A stretch of 64,000 bases of DNA, taken from NCBI GenBank assembly GCA_902615045.1, contig CACMNP010000001.1, positions 53,705 to 117,704 of the forward strand. Direction: 5' to 3'. The notes beneath the pieces are model-generated. The model saw only the letters and a program-made list of their open reading frames with translations, was not told the origin of the DNA and ran no database searches. The position numbers and the translations under genes were made by a program. The stretch is from an uncultured Pelagibacteraceae bacterium (GTDB taxonomy: Bacteria; Pseudomonadota; Alphaproteobacteria; Pelagibacterales; Pelagibacteraceae). Shown piece by piece: positions 56,313 to 64,000 of this stretch (the stretch's first letter is position 1; every line of letters starts with the position of its first letter).

Positions 56313-56902
56313 TTTTTTATTACTCTAAGGTCTTCTACTAAAAAAATGCTCGTAACAACATCTTCCACATCTAGAACTTGCTTAGCTTCGTTTATAACCT
56401 CGGCTCTTTCTTCCTCATTTTGGGATATCCCATAAACATAAATTATTTTTTTATATGTATCGATATCATAATTTGCAGATTTTATTTTTTTATTAGCTAT
56501 CATAGCAGTTTTTAATTGAGAGGTTATCAACATGTCTTTGGCTGTTTGTTTGAAATTAAATTCTTCTTTAATTTTTAAATCATTTTTGACTGACCTTGCT
56601 CCTTTAATTTCCCAACCCAGTTTTGTGATTTTTATTTTTTCTTCTACTGTGTCCACTTTACCTGTAATAAATATTCTGCCATCTAAAACTTTAGTCTTAA
56701 CTTTTAGTAAGTAGGCACTATCCATTAATATTAATTTTGCTCTCAAATTTTTTTGCATTAAAGAATCATCTATTTGTGTACCAATAGTTCTTGGATCCAT
56801 TGCAACTGAAACTCCTGTGCCCAAAACTCCGGTTGAAGAATAGCCAACGCATCCTGAAATTAAAATGAAAGTCACAATTAATATTAAATTTCTAGATTTC
56901 AT
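56309..56902 (-). CDS. BON-domain lipoprotein (DolP/YraP-like)
   Basis: A 197-residue outer-membrane lipoprotein candidate. LILIVTFILISGCVG is a lipobox with Cys at residue 18. Two BON domains follow (about 40-110 and 115-190), with KVKTKVLDGRIFITGKVDT and AEVINEAKQVLDVEDVV. It is next to rsmI and an LpoA-like gene, as the DolP gene is near them in E. coli, which supports a DolP-like role in envelope integrity. It overlaps maeB by 4 bases and rsmI by 11. Confidence 0.87.
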   Translation of the reverse strand: MKSRNLILIVTFILISGCVGYSSTGVLGTGVSVAMDPRTIGTQIDDSLMQKNLRAKLILMDSAYLLKVKTKVLDGRIFITGKVDTVEEKIKITKLGWEIKGARSVKNDLKIKEEFNFKQTAKDMLITSQLKTAMIANKKIKSANYDIDTYKKIIYVYGISQNEEERAEVINEAKQVLDVEDVVTSIFLVEDLRVIKN

Positions 56903-57749
56903 TTTTTTTCTTTAAACAATAATCATAGATAATTTTTTTTGATATATTATTCTCTTTACTAATTTTAAATGTAACATCTTTAATCGACATTTTTTTTAAA
57001 AGGTTTACAATTTTTTTTTTAACTGATTCTTCAATTACTTGTAACCTATTTTGTATATTTAAATTTTCTGATATTACTACTGTCATTTCCCCTTTTTGAG
57101 ATATTTTAAGATTATCAAGGTTTTTAACCTTTTCTCTAATATATTCCTCATGTAACTTGGTCATTTCTCGGGTGATTAAAATATCTCTATCATTAAAATA
57201 TTTTTGGATTTGGGCTGTTATTTTTTTTATTTTTTTGGGTGAAATAAAAAAAACAATTGAGTAATTTAAATTAGAAATTTTTTGAAAAAGTTTGTCAATT
57301 TGCAATTTTTTATCAGGCAAAAAACCACAAAAAAAGAAATTGTTTGAAAAGCCACTTACAGAAACAGCTGCAGCGAGAGCAGAAGATCCTGGAACTGGAA
57401 ATATATCAAATTTATTTTTTATGCATTCGTTTATTATAATTCCCCCCGGATCTGAAATTGCTGGAGTACCCGCATCTGAAATGATAGAAATTATTTTATT
57501 TTCTTTTAATAAATTTAATACATATTTGACATTTTTTTTTTCATTAAATTTATGATTTGACAATAATTTTGTGTTTATATTGAACTTAGATAATAGTTTC
57601 CTTGAAACTCTTGTGTCTTCTGACAAAATTACATCTGATTTATTAAGTACGTATATGGCTCTAAAAGTAATATCACCTAAATTTCCTATAGGCGTAGAAA
57701 CACAATATAGCCCAGGTTTTAAACTATCATTTAATTCAAAATTATACAT
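56892..57749 (-). CDS. rsmI: 16S rRNA (cytidine-1402 2-prime-O) methyltransferase
   Basis: A 285-residue SAM-dependent enzyme of the tetrapyrrole-methylase fold. GLYCVSTPIGNLGDITFRA is the RsmI start, DVILSEDTRVSRKLL and IISDAGTPAISDPGGIII are its signature blocks, and VPGSSALAAAVSVSGF the SAM site. Length is typical. Its start is 3 bases from the start of the divergent LpoA-like gene. Confidence 0.96.
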   Translation of the reverse strand: MYNFELNDSLKPGLYCVSTPIGNLGDITFRAIYVLNKSDVILSEDTRVSRKLLSKFNINTKLLSNHKFNEKKNVKYVLNLLKENKIISIISDAGTPAISDPGGIIINECIKNKFDIFPVPGSSALAAAVSVSGFSNNFFFCGFLPDKKLQIDKLFQKISNLNYSIVFFISPKKIKKITAQIQKYFNDRDILITREMTKLHEEYIREKVKNLDNLKISQKGEMTVVISENLNIQNRLQVIEESVKKKIVNLLKKMSIKDVTFKISKENNISKKIIYDYCLKKKNEI

Positions 57750-57752
57750 TTA

Positions 57753-58910
57753 ATGACAATGAAAAAATTATATATCATAGTTTTAGAAGTTTTTCTTATA
57801 ATCGTTTTCTCACATCTTAAAGCAATTTCAGATGAGAAAATTAAGATAGGTTTAATTGTACCTTTATCGGGTGAATATTCGTATATTGGTAATTCAATTC
57901 TTAAATCTACAAGAATGGCATTAAATAAAATCAATGATGACAGGATAATAGTAATACCCAAAGATACCAAAGCAAACCCGATAGATGCATTAAAAGTATC
58001 AAATGAGCTCTACAATAATGGTGTAAAAATAATTATTGGACCAGTATTTAATGAGAGTAATAAGTATTTAGATGAATTAAATGAAGTAATATTCTTATCT
58101 TTTACTAACAAAATTAGAAATAATCCAAAAAATGTAATTTCTGCAGGTGTAAATGCAATATCACAAATAAATACAATTAAAAAATATTTAAGTGAAAGTA
58201 ATTTAAACAATACAATATTTTTAATTCCTGAAACAGAGTATAAAAGAGAAATTGAAGAAGCTATTAATAAATCTAATTTAATATTAAAAGAAAAATTTAT
58301 TTATAGCAAAGACCCAACTTTACTAACAAAGCAAATAGAGGATTTAACAAGATATCAACAAAGAAAACAAAATTTAGAAAACGAAATTAAAAGAATAGAA
58401 AATTCAAACACTTTCAATAAAAAGAAAAAGATAGATGAATTAAAAAAAAAAGATACTTTAGGTTTTATTAACTTTGATTCAGTAATAATAGCTGATTTTA
58501 GTGAAAGTTTAAAAAGTGTTGCCACGTCATTATTATATACCGATGTATCTTCAGAAAGAATAAAATACATTACATTGAATCAATGGTTTGATGAAAGTCT
58601 TTTAAAGGAAACTTCATTACATCCAATATATTTTCCATCAATAAATAAAGATAATTTTGAAATTTTTCAAAATGAATACATTCAAAACTTTAAGGATACA
58701 CCAAATCAAATTTCTTTTCTAAGTTATGATCTAATAGGACTAGTATATTACTTGTTAATAAACAATGATTTTAAAACTAATGAAAATTTATTTATCAAGA
58801 AAAACAAATTCAAAGGAAAAATTGGCATCTTTGAAATAAATAAAAAAATAGTCACTCACCAATTAAACTTTTACGAAATACAAGATAAAAAATTTAAAGA
58901 AATTTTTTGA
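57753..58910 (+). CDS. LpoA-like periplasmic-binding-fold protein (penicillin-binding protein activator type)
   Basis: A 385-residue secreted protein with a signal sequence (LYIIVLEVFLIIVFSHLKA) and a type I periplasmic binding fold like LivJ: IKIGLIVPLSGEYSYIGNSIL, NDDRIIVIPKDTKANP, and GVKIIIGPVFNESN. A helical Lys-rich insertion lies about residues 200-235. LpoA activates PBP1A in gammaproteobacteria, and its gene is next to rsmI there too; an amino-acid-binding role is the alternative. No lipobox Cys is seen, unlike LpoA. The 3-prime end overlaps the convergent rdgB by 17 bases. Confidence 0.77.
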   Translation: MTMKKLYIIVLEVFLIIVFSHLKAISDEKIKIGLIVPLSGEYSYIGNSILKSTRMALNKINDDRIIVIPKDTKANPIDALKVSNELYNNGVKIIIGPVFNESNKYLDELNEVIFLSFTNKIRNNPKNVISAGVNAISQINTIKKYLSESNLNNTIFLIPETEYKREIEEAINKSNLILKEKFIYSKDPTLLTKQIEDLTRYQQRKQNLENEIKRIENSNTFNKKKKIDELKKKDTLGFINFDSVIIADFSESLKSVATSLLYTDVSSERIKYITLNQWFDESLLKETSLHPIYFPSINKDNFEIFQNEYIQNFKDTPNQISFLSYDLIGLVYYLLINNDFKTNENLFIKKNKFKGKIGIFEINKKIVTHQLNFYEIQDKKFKEIF

Positions 58911-59495
58911 TTTTTTTAAAAGCTTGAGCTCGGTGATCATTTTTAAATTTTAACTTTTGACTCATTTGACCAAATGTTAATTTTTTATTTTCAGGAATAA
59001 AAATCGGATCATAACCAAAACCTTTATTTCCAATTTTCTTTTCAGAAATTCTACCATTAATAATCCCTAAAGATTGAATAGGGTATTTTTTTAATCCATA
59101 AACAGTTAATGCACAAATAAATCTTGCTTTTACTTTTTTGGACTTCCATTTTTTATCCACCCTAAATAGCTTTTGATATACTTTTGATATTGCTAAATTA
59201 AAATCACCCTTTTTTCCACCCCATCTTGCAGAATAAATGCCTGGTTGATTATTCAGCAGGTCAATTTCAAGCCCAGAATCATCGGCTATACAAATTTTTT
59301 TGTTTTTTTCGAAAAATACTTCGCTTTTATTAAAGAATTTTTTAGAAAAGTATCTCCATTTTCCTTAGGGCTTTTGAGATCATAATCTTTTGGTGAGGTA
59401 ATAATATAGTATCTGGGCAGTAAATCTTTTATTTCTTTAATTTTTCCGTCGTTATTTGACCCTATTACAATTTCTATATTTTTTTTTTTTAACAT
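58894..59495 (-). pseudogene. rdgB: rdgB (XTP/dITP diphosphatase), interrupted by a frameshift
   Basis: The 5-prime part (59286-59495) encodes IEIVIGSNNDGKIKEIKDLL and NGDTFLKNSLIKAKYF, the substrate-binding start. The frame then runs into TAG right after a C-flanked A7 tract (complement of 59295-59301), while the -1 frame continues with IADDSGLEIDLLNNQPGIYSARWGG, and GFGYDPIF to the end at 58894, giving a complete Ham1 protein. So all family motifs exist but in two frames. One extra A in either of two neighbouring A7 runs, or a -1 slip, would restore it. It may be a pseudogene, be rescued by slippage, or be a sequencing or assembly error. Family function is removal of inosine and xanthosine triphosphates. 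Confidence 0.88.
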
Positions 59496-59531
59496 CTAGA
59501 ATTTCATAAATTTCTTACCATATAGACTGTA

Positions 59532-60170
59532 ATGGAAAAAGAAGAAACACAAAATAATGAAGGTCAAAATTTAGATGATGAAAATTTAGAGCTTGATACA
59601 GATAAACAGGCTTTAGACGAGACTGAAAAAAAAGAGGTAGAGGAACAACTTTCACCTGAAGATGAAATTGTAAAACTTAAAGATAAAGTTGCTAGAACAT
59701 TCGCAGAAATGGAAAATCAGAGAAGAAGATTTGAAAAAGAGAAAGATGAAGCTTTTGAATATGGTGGATTTTCATTTGCAAGAGAAACACTAAATCTTCT
59801 AGATAATTTAGAGAGATCAAAACAAACTTTGGAGAACGATGAAACTATAAAAGATAAAGATACACTTAAAAAATTAATAGACCATATTGATATTATTAAT
59901 AAGGATATGATTTCAATTTTCAAAAAAAATAATATCGAGCCAATTAAAGCAATTAACGAAAAATTAGATCCAAATTTGCATCAGGCTATGATGGAAGTAG
60001 AAGATGATACCAAGGATCAAGGAACAATAGTACAAGAAATTCAAAAAGGTTTTATGATGAAGGACAGGTTACTAAGACCTTCATTAGTTGCTGTATCTAA
60101 AAAAAAAGTTCAAGAGAAACAGGATAGCCAAAAAAACCAAGAAAATGAGGAAAAAGAGGTAAAAAATTAA
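59532..60170 (+). CDS. grpE: Co-chaperone GrpE (nucleotide exchange factor)
   Basis: A 212-residue protein that releases ADP from DnaK. An acidic N-terminus (residues 1-45) is followed by a long coiled coil, with RTFAEMENQRRRFEKEKDEA, then the beta domain with NLHQAMMEVEDDTKDQGTIVQEIQKGF and LLRPSLVAV. It heads grpE-dnaK-dnaJ. hrcA, which usually precedes grpE, is absent; rdgB is only 36 bases away on the other strand. Confidence 0.96.
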   Translation: MEKEETQNNEGQNLDDENLELDTDKQALDETEKKEVEEQLSPEDEIVKLKDKVARTFAEMENQRRRFEKEKDEAFEYGGFSFARETLNLLDNLERSKQTLENDETIKDKDTLKKLIDHIDIINKDMISIFKKNNIEPIKAINEKLDPNLHQAMMEVEDDTKDQGTIVQEIQKGFMMKDRLLRPSLVAVSKKKVQEKQDSQKNQENEEKEVKN

Positions 60171-60231
60171 TTATTTATTATGGTTGTAGTTGTAAAATTA
60201 GCACTTATATGAGCATCAAACAGGATAAATT

Positions 60232-62154
60232 ATGAGTAAAGTTATAGGAATAGATTTAGGGACAACAAATTCTTGTGTAGCCGTCATGGAGGGAACACAA
60301 GCAAAGGTATTAGAAAATGCAGAGGGAGCAAGAACAACACCTTCTGTTGTTGCATTTACAGATGAAGGTGAAAAATTAATAGGTCAACCAGCAAAGAGAC
60401 AAGCTGTTACGAACCCAGAGAACACAATATTTGCAGTTAAAAGATTAATTGGAAGAAATTTTGATGATCCAACAGTTAAAAAAGATGTAGAGACTGCACC
60501 TTTTAAAATAGTTAATTCTGATAAAGGCGACGCATGGATTGAGGCAAAAGGCCAAAAATATTCACCATCTCAAATATCAGCCTTCACACTTCAAAAAATG
60601 AAAGAAACAGCAGAAAAATATTTGGGTTCTGAAGTGAAACAAGCAGTGATTACTGTTCCAGCATATTTTAATGATGCTCAGAGACAAGCTACTAAAGATG
60701 CAGGTAAAATAGCTGGTCTTGAAGTTTTAAGAATTATAAATGAGCCAACAGCAGCATCTTTAGCTTATGGTTTAGATAAAAAAGCAAATAAGAAAATAGC
60801 AGTCTATGATTTAGGTGGAGGGACATTTGATGTTTCAATTCTCGAATTAGGAGACGGCGTTTTTGAAGTTAAATCAACTAATGGTGATACTTTTTTAGGT
60901 GGAGAGGATTTTGACAATGCAATAGTTGATTATCTTTTATCAGAATTCAAAAAAGAAAATGGTATTGATTTAAAATCTGATAAATTAGCATTACAAAGAC
61001 TTAAGGAAGCTGCTGAAAAAGCAAAAATAGAATTATCTTCAGCAACTCAAACTGAAATAAATTTACCATTTATTACTGCTGATAAAACTGGTCCAAAACA
61101 TATTAATTTAAAAATGACTAGAGCAAAATTAGAAGCATTAGTTGAAGATTTAATTTCAAGAACTATTCCACCATGTAAAACTGCTTTAAAAGATGCAGGT
61201 TTATCAGCAAGCGAAGTAGATGAAATAGTACTAGTTGGTGGTATGACCAGGATGCCAAAAGTTATAGAAGAAGTAAAAAATTTCTTTGGGAAAGATCCTA
61301 ACAAATCTGTAAATCCTGATGAGGTTGTTGCTATGGGCGCTGCGATACAAGCAGGAGTGTTACAAGGTGATGTAAAAGATGTATTACTTTTGGATGTAAC
61401 TCCTTTATCTTTGGGGATAGAAACATTAGGTGGTGTATCTACAAAATTAATAGATAAAAATACAACAATACCAACCAAAAAAAGCCAAGTATTTTCTACT
61501 GCAGAAGATAATCAACCAGCAGTATCAATTAGAGTTCTTCAGGGTGAAAGGGAGATGGCCTCAGATAATAAAGTATTAGGAAACTTTGAATTAGTTGGAA
61601 TAGCTCCTGCACCAAGAGGAGTTCCACAAATTGAAGTGACATTTGATATAGATGCAAATGGTATCGTCAATGTCTCAGCTAAAGACAAAGGAACTGGTAA
61701 AGAACAAAAAATTCAAATTCAAGCATCTGGAGGATTAAGCGATGATGAAATTAATCAAATGGTAAAAGATGCGGAGTCAAATAAAGAGGAAGATAAAAAG
61801 AAAAGAGAAGCTGTTGATGCAAGAAATCAAGCTGATACATTGATTCACTCAACTGAAAAAAATTTGAAAGAACACGGAAGTAAAGTTTCAGACGCAGATA
61901 AAAAAGCTATTGAGGATGCATCGGCAAACCTGAGAAATGCTCTTAAAGGAACTGATGTTGAGGAAATAAAGAAGAAAACGCAAGATTTGGTTCAGGCATC
62001 TATGAAATTGGGTGAAGCAATTTATAAATCTCAACAAGGTGCAAAACCTGAAGATGCTCCGAAAGACGCAAAGAAAGAAGATACCAAAGACGATAATGTT
62101 GTTGATGCAGATTTTGAAGAAGTAAAAGACGAGAATAAAGAAAAAAGCGCCTAA
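60232..62154 (+). CDS. dnaK: Molecular chaperone DnaK (Hsp70)
   Basis: A 640-residue Hsp70. [33 protein letters not shown] and [14 protein letters not shown] form the ATP site, and [18 protein letters not shown] starts the peptide-binding domain. The C-terminal lid ends in an acidic [10 protein letters not shown]-type tail. AGGA lies 8 bases before the ATG. The 61-base gap to grpE may carry a separate promoter, though none is clear. Confidence 0.98.
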   Translation: MSKVIGIDLGTTNSCVAVMEGTQAKVLENAEGARTTPSVVAFTDEGEKLIGQPAKRQAVTNPENTIFAVKRLIGRNFDDPTVKKDVETAPFKIVNSDKGDAWIEAKGQKYSPSQISAFTLQKMKETAEKYLGSEVKQAVITVPAYFNDAQRQATKDAGKIAGLEVLRIINEPTAASLAYGLDKKANKKIAVYDLGGGTFDVSILELGDGVFEVKSTNGDTFLGGEDFDNAIVDYLLSEFKKENGIDLKSDKLALQRLKEAAEKAKIELSSATQTEINLPFITADKTGPKHINLKMTRAKLEALVEDLISRTIPPCKTALKDAGLSASEVDEIVLVGGMTRMPKVIEEVKNFFGKDPNKSVNPDEVVAMGAAIQAGVLQGDVKDVLLLDVTPLSLGIETLGGVSTKLIDKNTTIPTKKSQVFSTAEDNQPAVSIRVLQGEREMASDNKVLGNFELVGIAPAPRGVPQIEVTFDIDANGIVNVSAKDKGTGKEQKIQIQASGGLSDDEINQMVKDAESNKEEDKKKREAVDARNQADTLIHSTEKNLKEHGSKVSDADKKAIEDASANLRNALKGTDVEEIKKKTQDLVQASMKLGEAIYKSQQGAKPEDAPKDAKKEDTKDDNVVDADFEEVKDENKEKSA

Positions 62155-62182
62155 CAAAACAACTGTTTGTCTATAACATGTT

Positions 62183-63307
62183 ATGGCAAAAAGAGATTAT
62201 TACGAAGTTTTGGGTGTAAATAAAAGCGCTTCTGCAGACCAAATTAAATCAGCTTATAGAAAACTCGCAGTTAAATATCATCCAGATAAAAATAAAGGTG
62301 ATAAAGGTGCTGAAGAAAAGTTTAAAGAAGCATCTGAAGCTTATCATGTACTTTCCAATTCAGAGAGAAAACAAAATTATGATAATTTTGGTCACGCAGC
62401 TTTTGAAAATGGAGGTGGAGGAAGAGGCGGATTTGGTAACTTCGATTTTTCAAATCACTTTTCTGACATTTTTGAAGACTTTTTTGGAGAAGGCTTTGGT
62501 GGGAGTCGGAGATCAAGAAGGTCAAATAATAGGGGATCTGATCTAAGATATGATTTATCTATATCTTTAGAGGAGGCCTTTTCTGGAAAGAAACAAGATA
62601 TTAAATTTTCGACATCTGAAAAATGTGATACTTGCAGCGGATCAGGTTCAAAACCTGGTCACCAATCTGGAGCATGCTCAATGTGTGGTGGTCACGGGCA
62701 AGTAAGATCAAGCCAAGGTTTCTTCACAGTCCAACAAACATGTCCCCAATGTGCTGGTGCGGGAGAAGAAATCACTCATCCTTGCTCAAGTTGTAATGGA
62801 CAAGGTAAAAAACAGGCATCAAAAAGATTATCTGTTACAATTCCAAAAGGTGTAGATGATGGAACCAGAATAAGACTTTCAGGAAAAGGTGAGGCTGGGT
62901 CAAGAGGTGGTGGTAATGGTGATTTATACTTATTCATTAATGTTCACTCTCACGATTTATTCAAAAGGTCTGATGAAAACTTGTTTTTCGAATGTCCGGT
63001 TTCAATTGCTGATGCTGCTTTAGGTACTTCAATTGAAATTCCAACTATTGACGGTGGTAAAGCTAAAATAAAAATTCCCGCAGGAACCCAAAGCGGCAAA
63101 CAATTTAGACTGAGAGGAAAAGGTATGCCTTACATGAGGGGTAACGATTATGGTGACCTCTATGTTCAAGTAAACACCGAAGTACCAATATCTCTAAATA
63201 AAGAGCAGAAAGAATTACTAGAAAAATTTAGAGAAATTGAAAATGAAAAATCTAATCCAAGTATTAAAAAATTCTTTCAAAAAGCTAAAAGTTTCTGGAA
63301 AAACTAG
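62183..63307 (+). CDS. dnaJ: Chaperone DnaJ (Hsp40)
   Basis: A 374-residue class I J protein. [15 protein letters not shown] with the HPD loop (KYHPDKNKG) is the J domain; a Gly/Phe-rich region follows. The zinc-binding domain has four CxxCxGxG repeats ([32 protein letters not shown]), all intact. It stimulates DnaK ATPase activity. It is 28 bases downstream of dnaK. Confidence 0.98.
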   Translation: MAKRDYYEVLGVNKSASADQIKSAYRKLAVKYHPDKNKGDKGAEEKFKEASEAYHVLSNSERKQNYDNFGHAAFENGGGGRGGFGNFDFSNHFSDIFEDFFGEGFGGSRRSRRSNNRGSDLRYDLSISLEEAFSGKKQDIKFSTSEKCDTCSGSGSKPGHQSGACSMCGGHGQVRSSQGFFTVQQTCPQCAGAGEEITHPCSSCNGQGKKQASKRLSVTIPKGVDDGTRIRLSGKGEAGSRGGGNGDLYLFINVHSHDLFKRSDENLFFECPVSIADAALGTSIEIPTIDGGKAKIKIPAGTQSGKQFRLRGKGMPYMRGNDYGDLYVQVNTEVPISLNKEQKELLEKFREIENEKSNPSIKKFFQKAKSFWKN

Positions 63308-63334
63308 CCAATAGTGCTAATCTAAATCATTATA

Positions 63335-64000
63335 ATGGGTAAAATTAATCTAGCCATAACAGGATGTATGGGAAGAATGGGCCAACAGCTCATTAAATCC
63401 ACTAAAAAAGATAAGTCTACTAGGTTAGTTGCTCTAACAGAAAATAGATTAATTAATAAAAAGATAAGTGGAATTAATCCTGAATTAAATACTGAAAAAG
63501 CACTAGGTAAAGCAAATGTGATAATAGATTTCACTATACCAAAATGTACATTTGAGGTTTTAAAAATAGCTACAAAACTTAAAAAGAAAGTGGTTATAGG
63601 TACAACAGGTTTTACAAAGAAAGAGGAAGAATTAATAAAGAAATTTTCTAAAAAAATTCCAATTTTAAAAGCGGGTAATATGAGCCTTGGAATTAATCTA
63701 CTCATGTATCTTACGGAGATCGCATCAGCATCTCTTGGTGATAACTATCTAAGTAAAATTTTTGAAGTACATCACAGATATAAAAAAGATCACCCATCTG
63801 GAACAGCTTTAATGCTTGGAAAAGGGATAGCTACAGGAAAAAATAAAGACTTTTATAAAATGATGGGAAAAAAATATTTAAACAAAAAAAATTTTCCTTA
63901 TGGGAAAAAAATTAATTTCAATTCAATCAGAAAAGGTGAGATTATTGGTGAACATGAAGTCACTTTTTCAAGTGGAAAAGAAATAATTACTCTAAACCAC
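63335..64000 (+). CDS. dapB: 4-hydroxy-tetrahydrodipicolinate reductase (cut by window edge)
   Basis: The first 222 codons are present with no stop before the window ends, so it is missing from the ORF track. KINLAITGCMGRMGQQL is the nucleotide-binding start, VVIGTTGF and AGNMSLGINLL follow, and FEVHHRYKKDHPSGTALML is the catalytic DapB motif. It makes tetrahydrodipicolinate for lysine and peptidoglycan, upstream of LysA in the same pathway. It is 27 bases behind dnaJ. Confidence 0.95.
   Translation, partial: MGKINLAITGCMGRMGQQLIKSTKKDKSTRLVALTENRLINKKISGINPELNTEKALGKANVIIDFTIPKCTFEVLKIATKLKKKVVIGTTGFTKKEEELIKKFSKKIPILKAGNMSLGINLLMYLTEIASASLGDNYLSKIFEVHHRYKKDHPSGTALMLGKGIATGKNKDFYKMMGKKYLNKKNFPYGKKINFNSIRKGEIIGEHEVTFSSGKEIITLNH

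Noticed and set aside
59496-59525. RpoH-type promoter CTAGAA...ACCATAT before grpE
   Set aside because: Only a loose match and it would leave a leader of a few bases; not strong enough to annotate.
60198-60222. TTAGCACTT near GAGCATCAA upstream of dnaK, like CIRCE halves
   Set aside because: The spacer is 4 rather than 9 bases and the second half matches poorly; no hrcA gene is in the window.
61047-61478. Minus-strand 143-codon ORF inside dnaK
   Set aside because: Well-known type of antisense open frame opposite dnaK; no independent support.

Overview
The window looks like a piece of a streamlined marine alphaproteobacterial chromosome, most likely SAR11 (Pelagibacterales). By eye the DNA is about 30% G+C, coding density is very high, many start and stop codons overlap (ATGA, TAATG), and proteins are rich in Lys, Asn and Ile. 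Alphaproteobacterial gene strings are present: dnaN-dnaA-rpsT-mutM-ubiE-ubiB-coaBC-dut, irr-fabA-fabB-fabI, fdxA-carD and tsaB-fur-miaB-phoH-ybeY-lnt-metK-nusA-infB-rbfA-rpsO-pnp. Several of these lack genes usually found inside them (rimI, corC, trmB, rimP, truB, hrcA, rph). The assignment rests on gene order and protein resemblance only. No stretch over 300 bases lacks a gene; the longest gap is about 240 bases upstream of dnaA.

Layout. 1-4880 (minus): TRAP permease (cut by the window edge), TAXI solute-binding protein, an aminotransferase and acetoacetyl-CoA synthetase. 5043-9100 (plus): SUV3-like RNA helicase, TerB-like protein, 7Fe ferredoxin and a CarD regulator with a long Lys-rich N-terminus. 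9161-9244 (minus): a 27-residue Lys/Arg-rich protein absent from the ORF track. 9431-11235 (minus): acyl-CoA ligase directly behind tRNA-Leu(CAA). 11301-14438: YqaA membrane protein, DsbB, Coq7, HNH nuclease, esterase, HIG1 protein. 14435-18405: TlpA thioredoxin, then argH, an LptM-like lipoprotein, lysA and plsC. 18402-22332 (minus): dnaN, dnaA, rpsT, mutM. 22365-27473 (plus): ubiE, ubiB, coaBC, dut, a MoeB/ThiF enzyme and an SH3 protein.

27500-31435 (minus) looks accessory: an eight-cysteine mini-protein, a DUF2061-like protein, a 2OG hydroxylase, katG and the irr-type regulator, with visible metalloregulator-like operators. 31509-35349 (plus): fabA, fabB, fabI and two poorly characterised envelope proteins. 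35346-48751 (minus): the translation, RNA-decay and metK/lnt/miaB string. 48699-58910: polysaccharide deacetylase, Bax-like glucosaminidase, NfuA-like protein, trpS, murJ, maeB, and a DolP-RsmI-LpoA-like envelope locus. 58894-64000: a frameshifted rdgB, then grpE, dnaK, dnaJ and the start of dapB.

Most genes are housekeeping. The points worth a second look are regulatory or very small: the Lys-rich mini-gene with its own promoter, leader hairpin and terminator; a TTCG-loop terminator just upstream of nusA; paired operators on the katG promoter; an 18-bp direct repeat with 30-bp spacing beside the cysteine-rich gene; the rdgB frameshift in an A7 tract; and an acyl-CoA ligase start only 8 nt behind a tRNA. 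I did not find a CRISPR array, prophage, insertion sequence or defence island.
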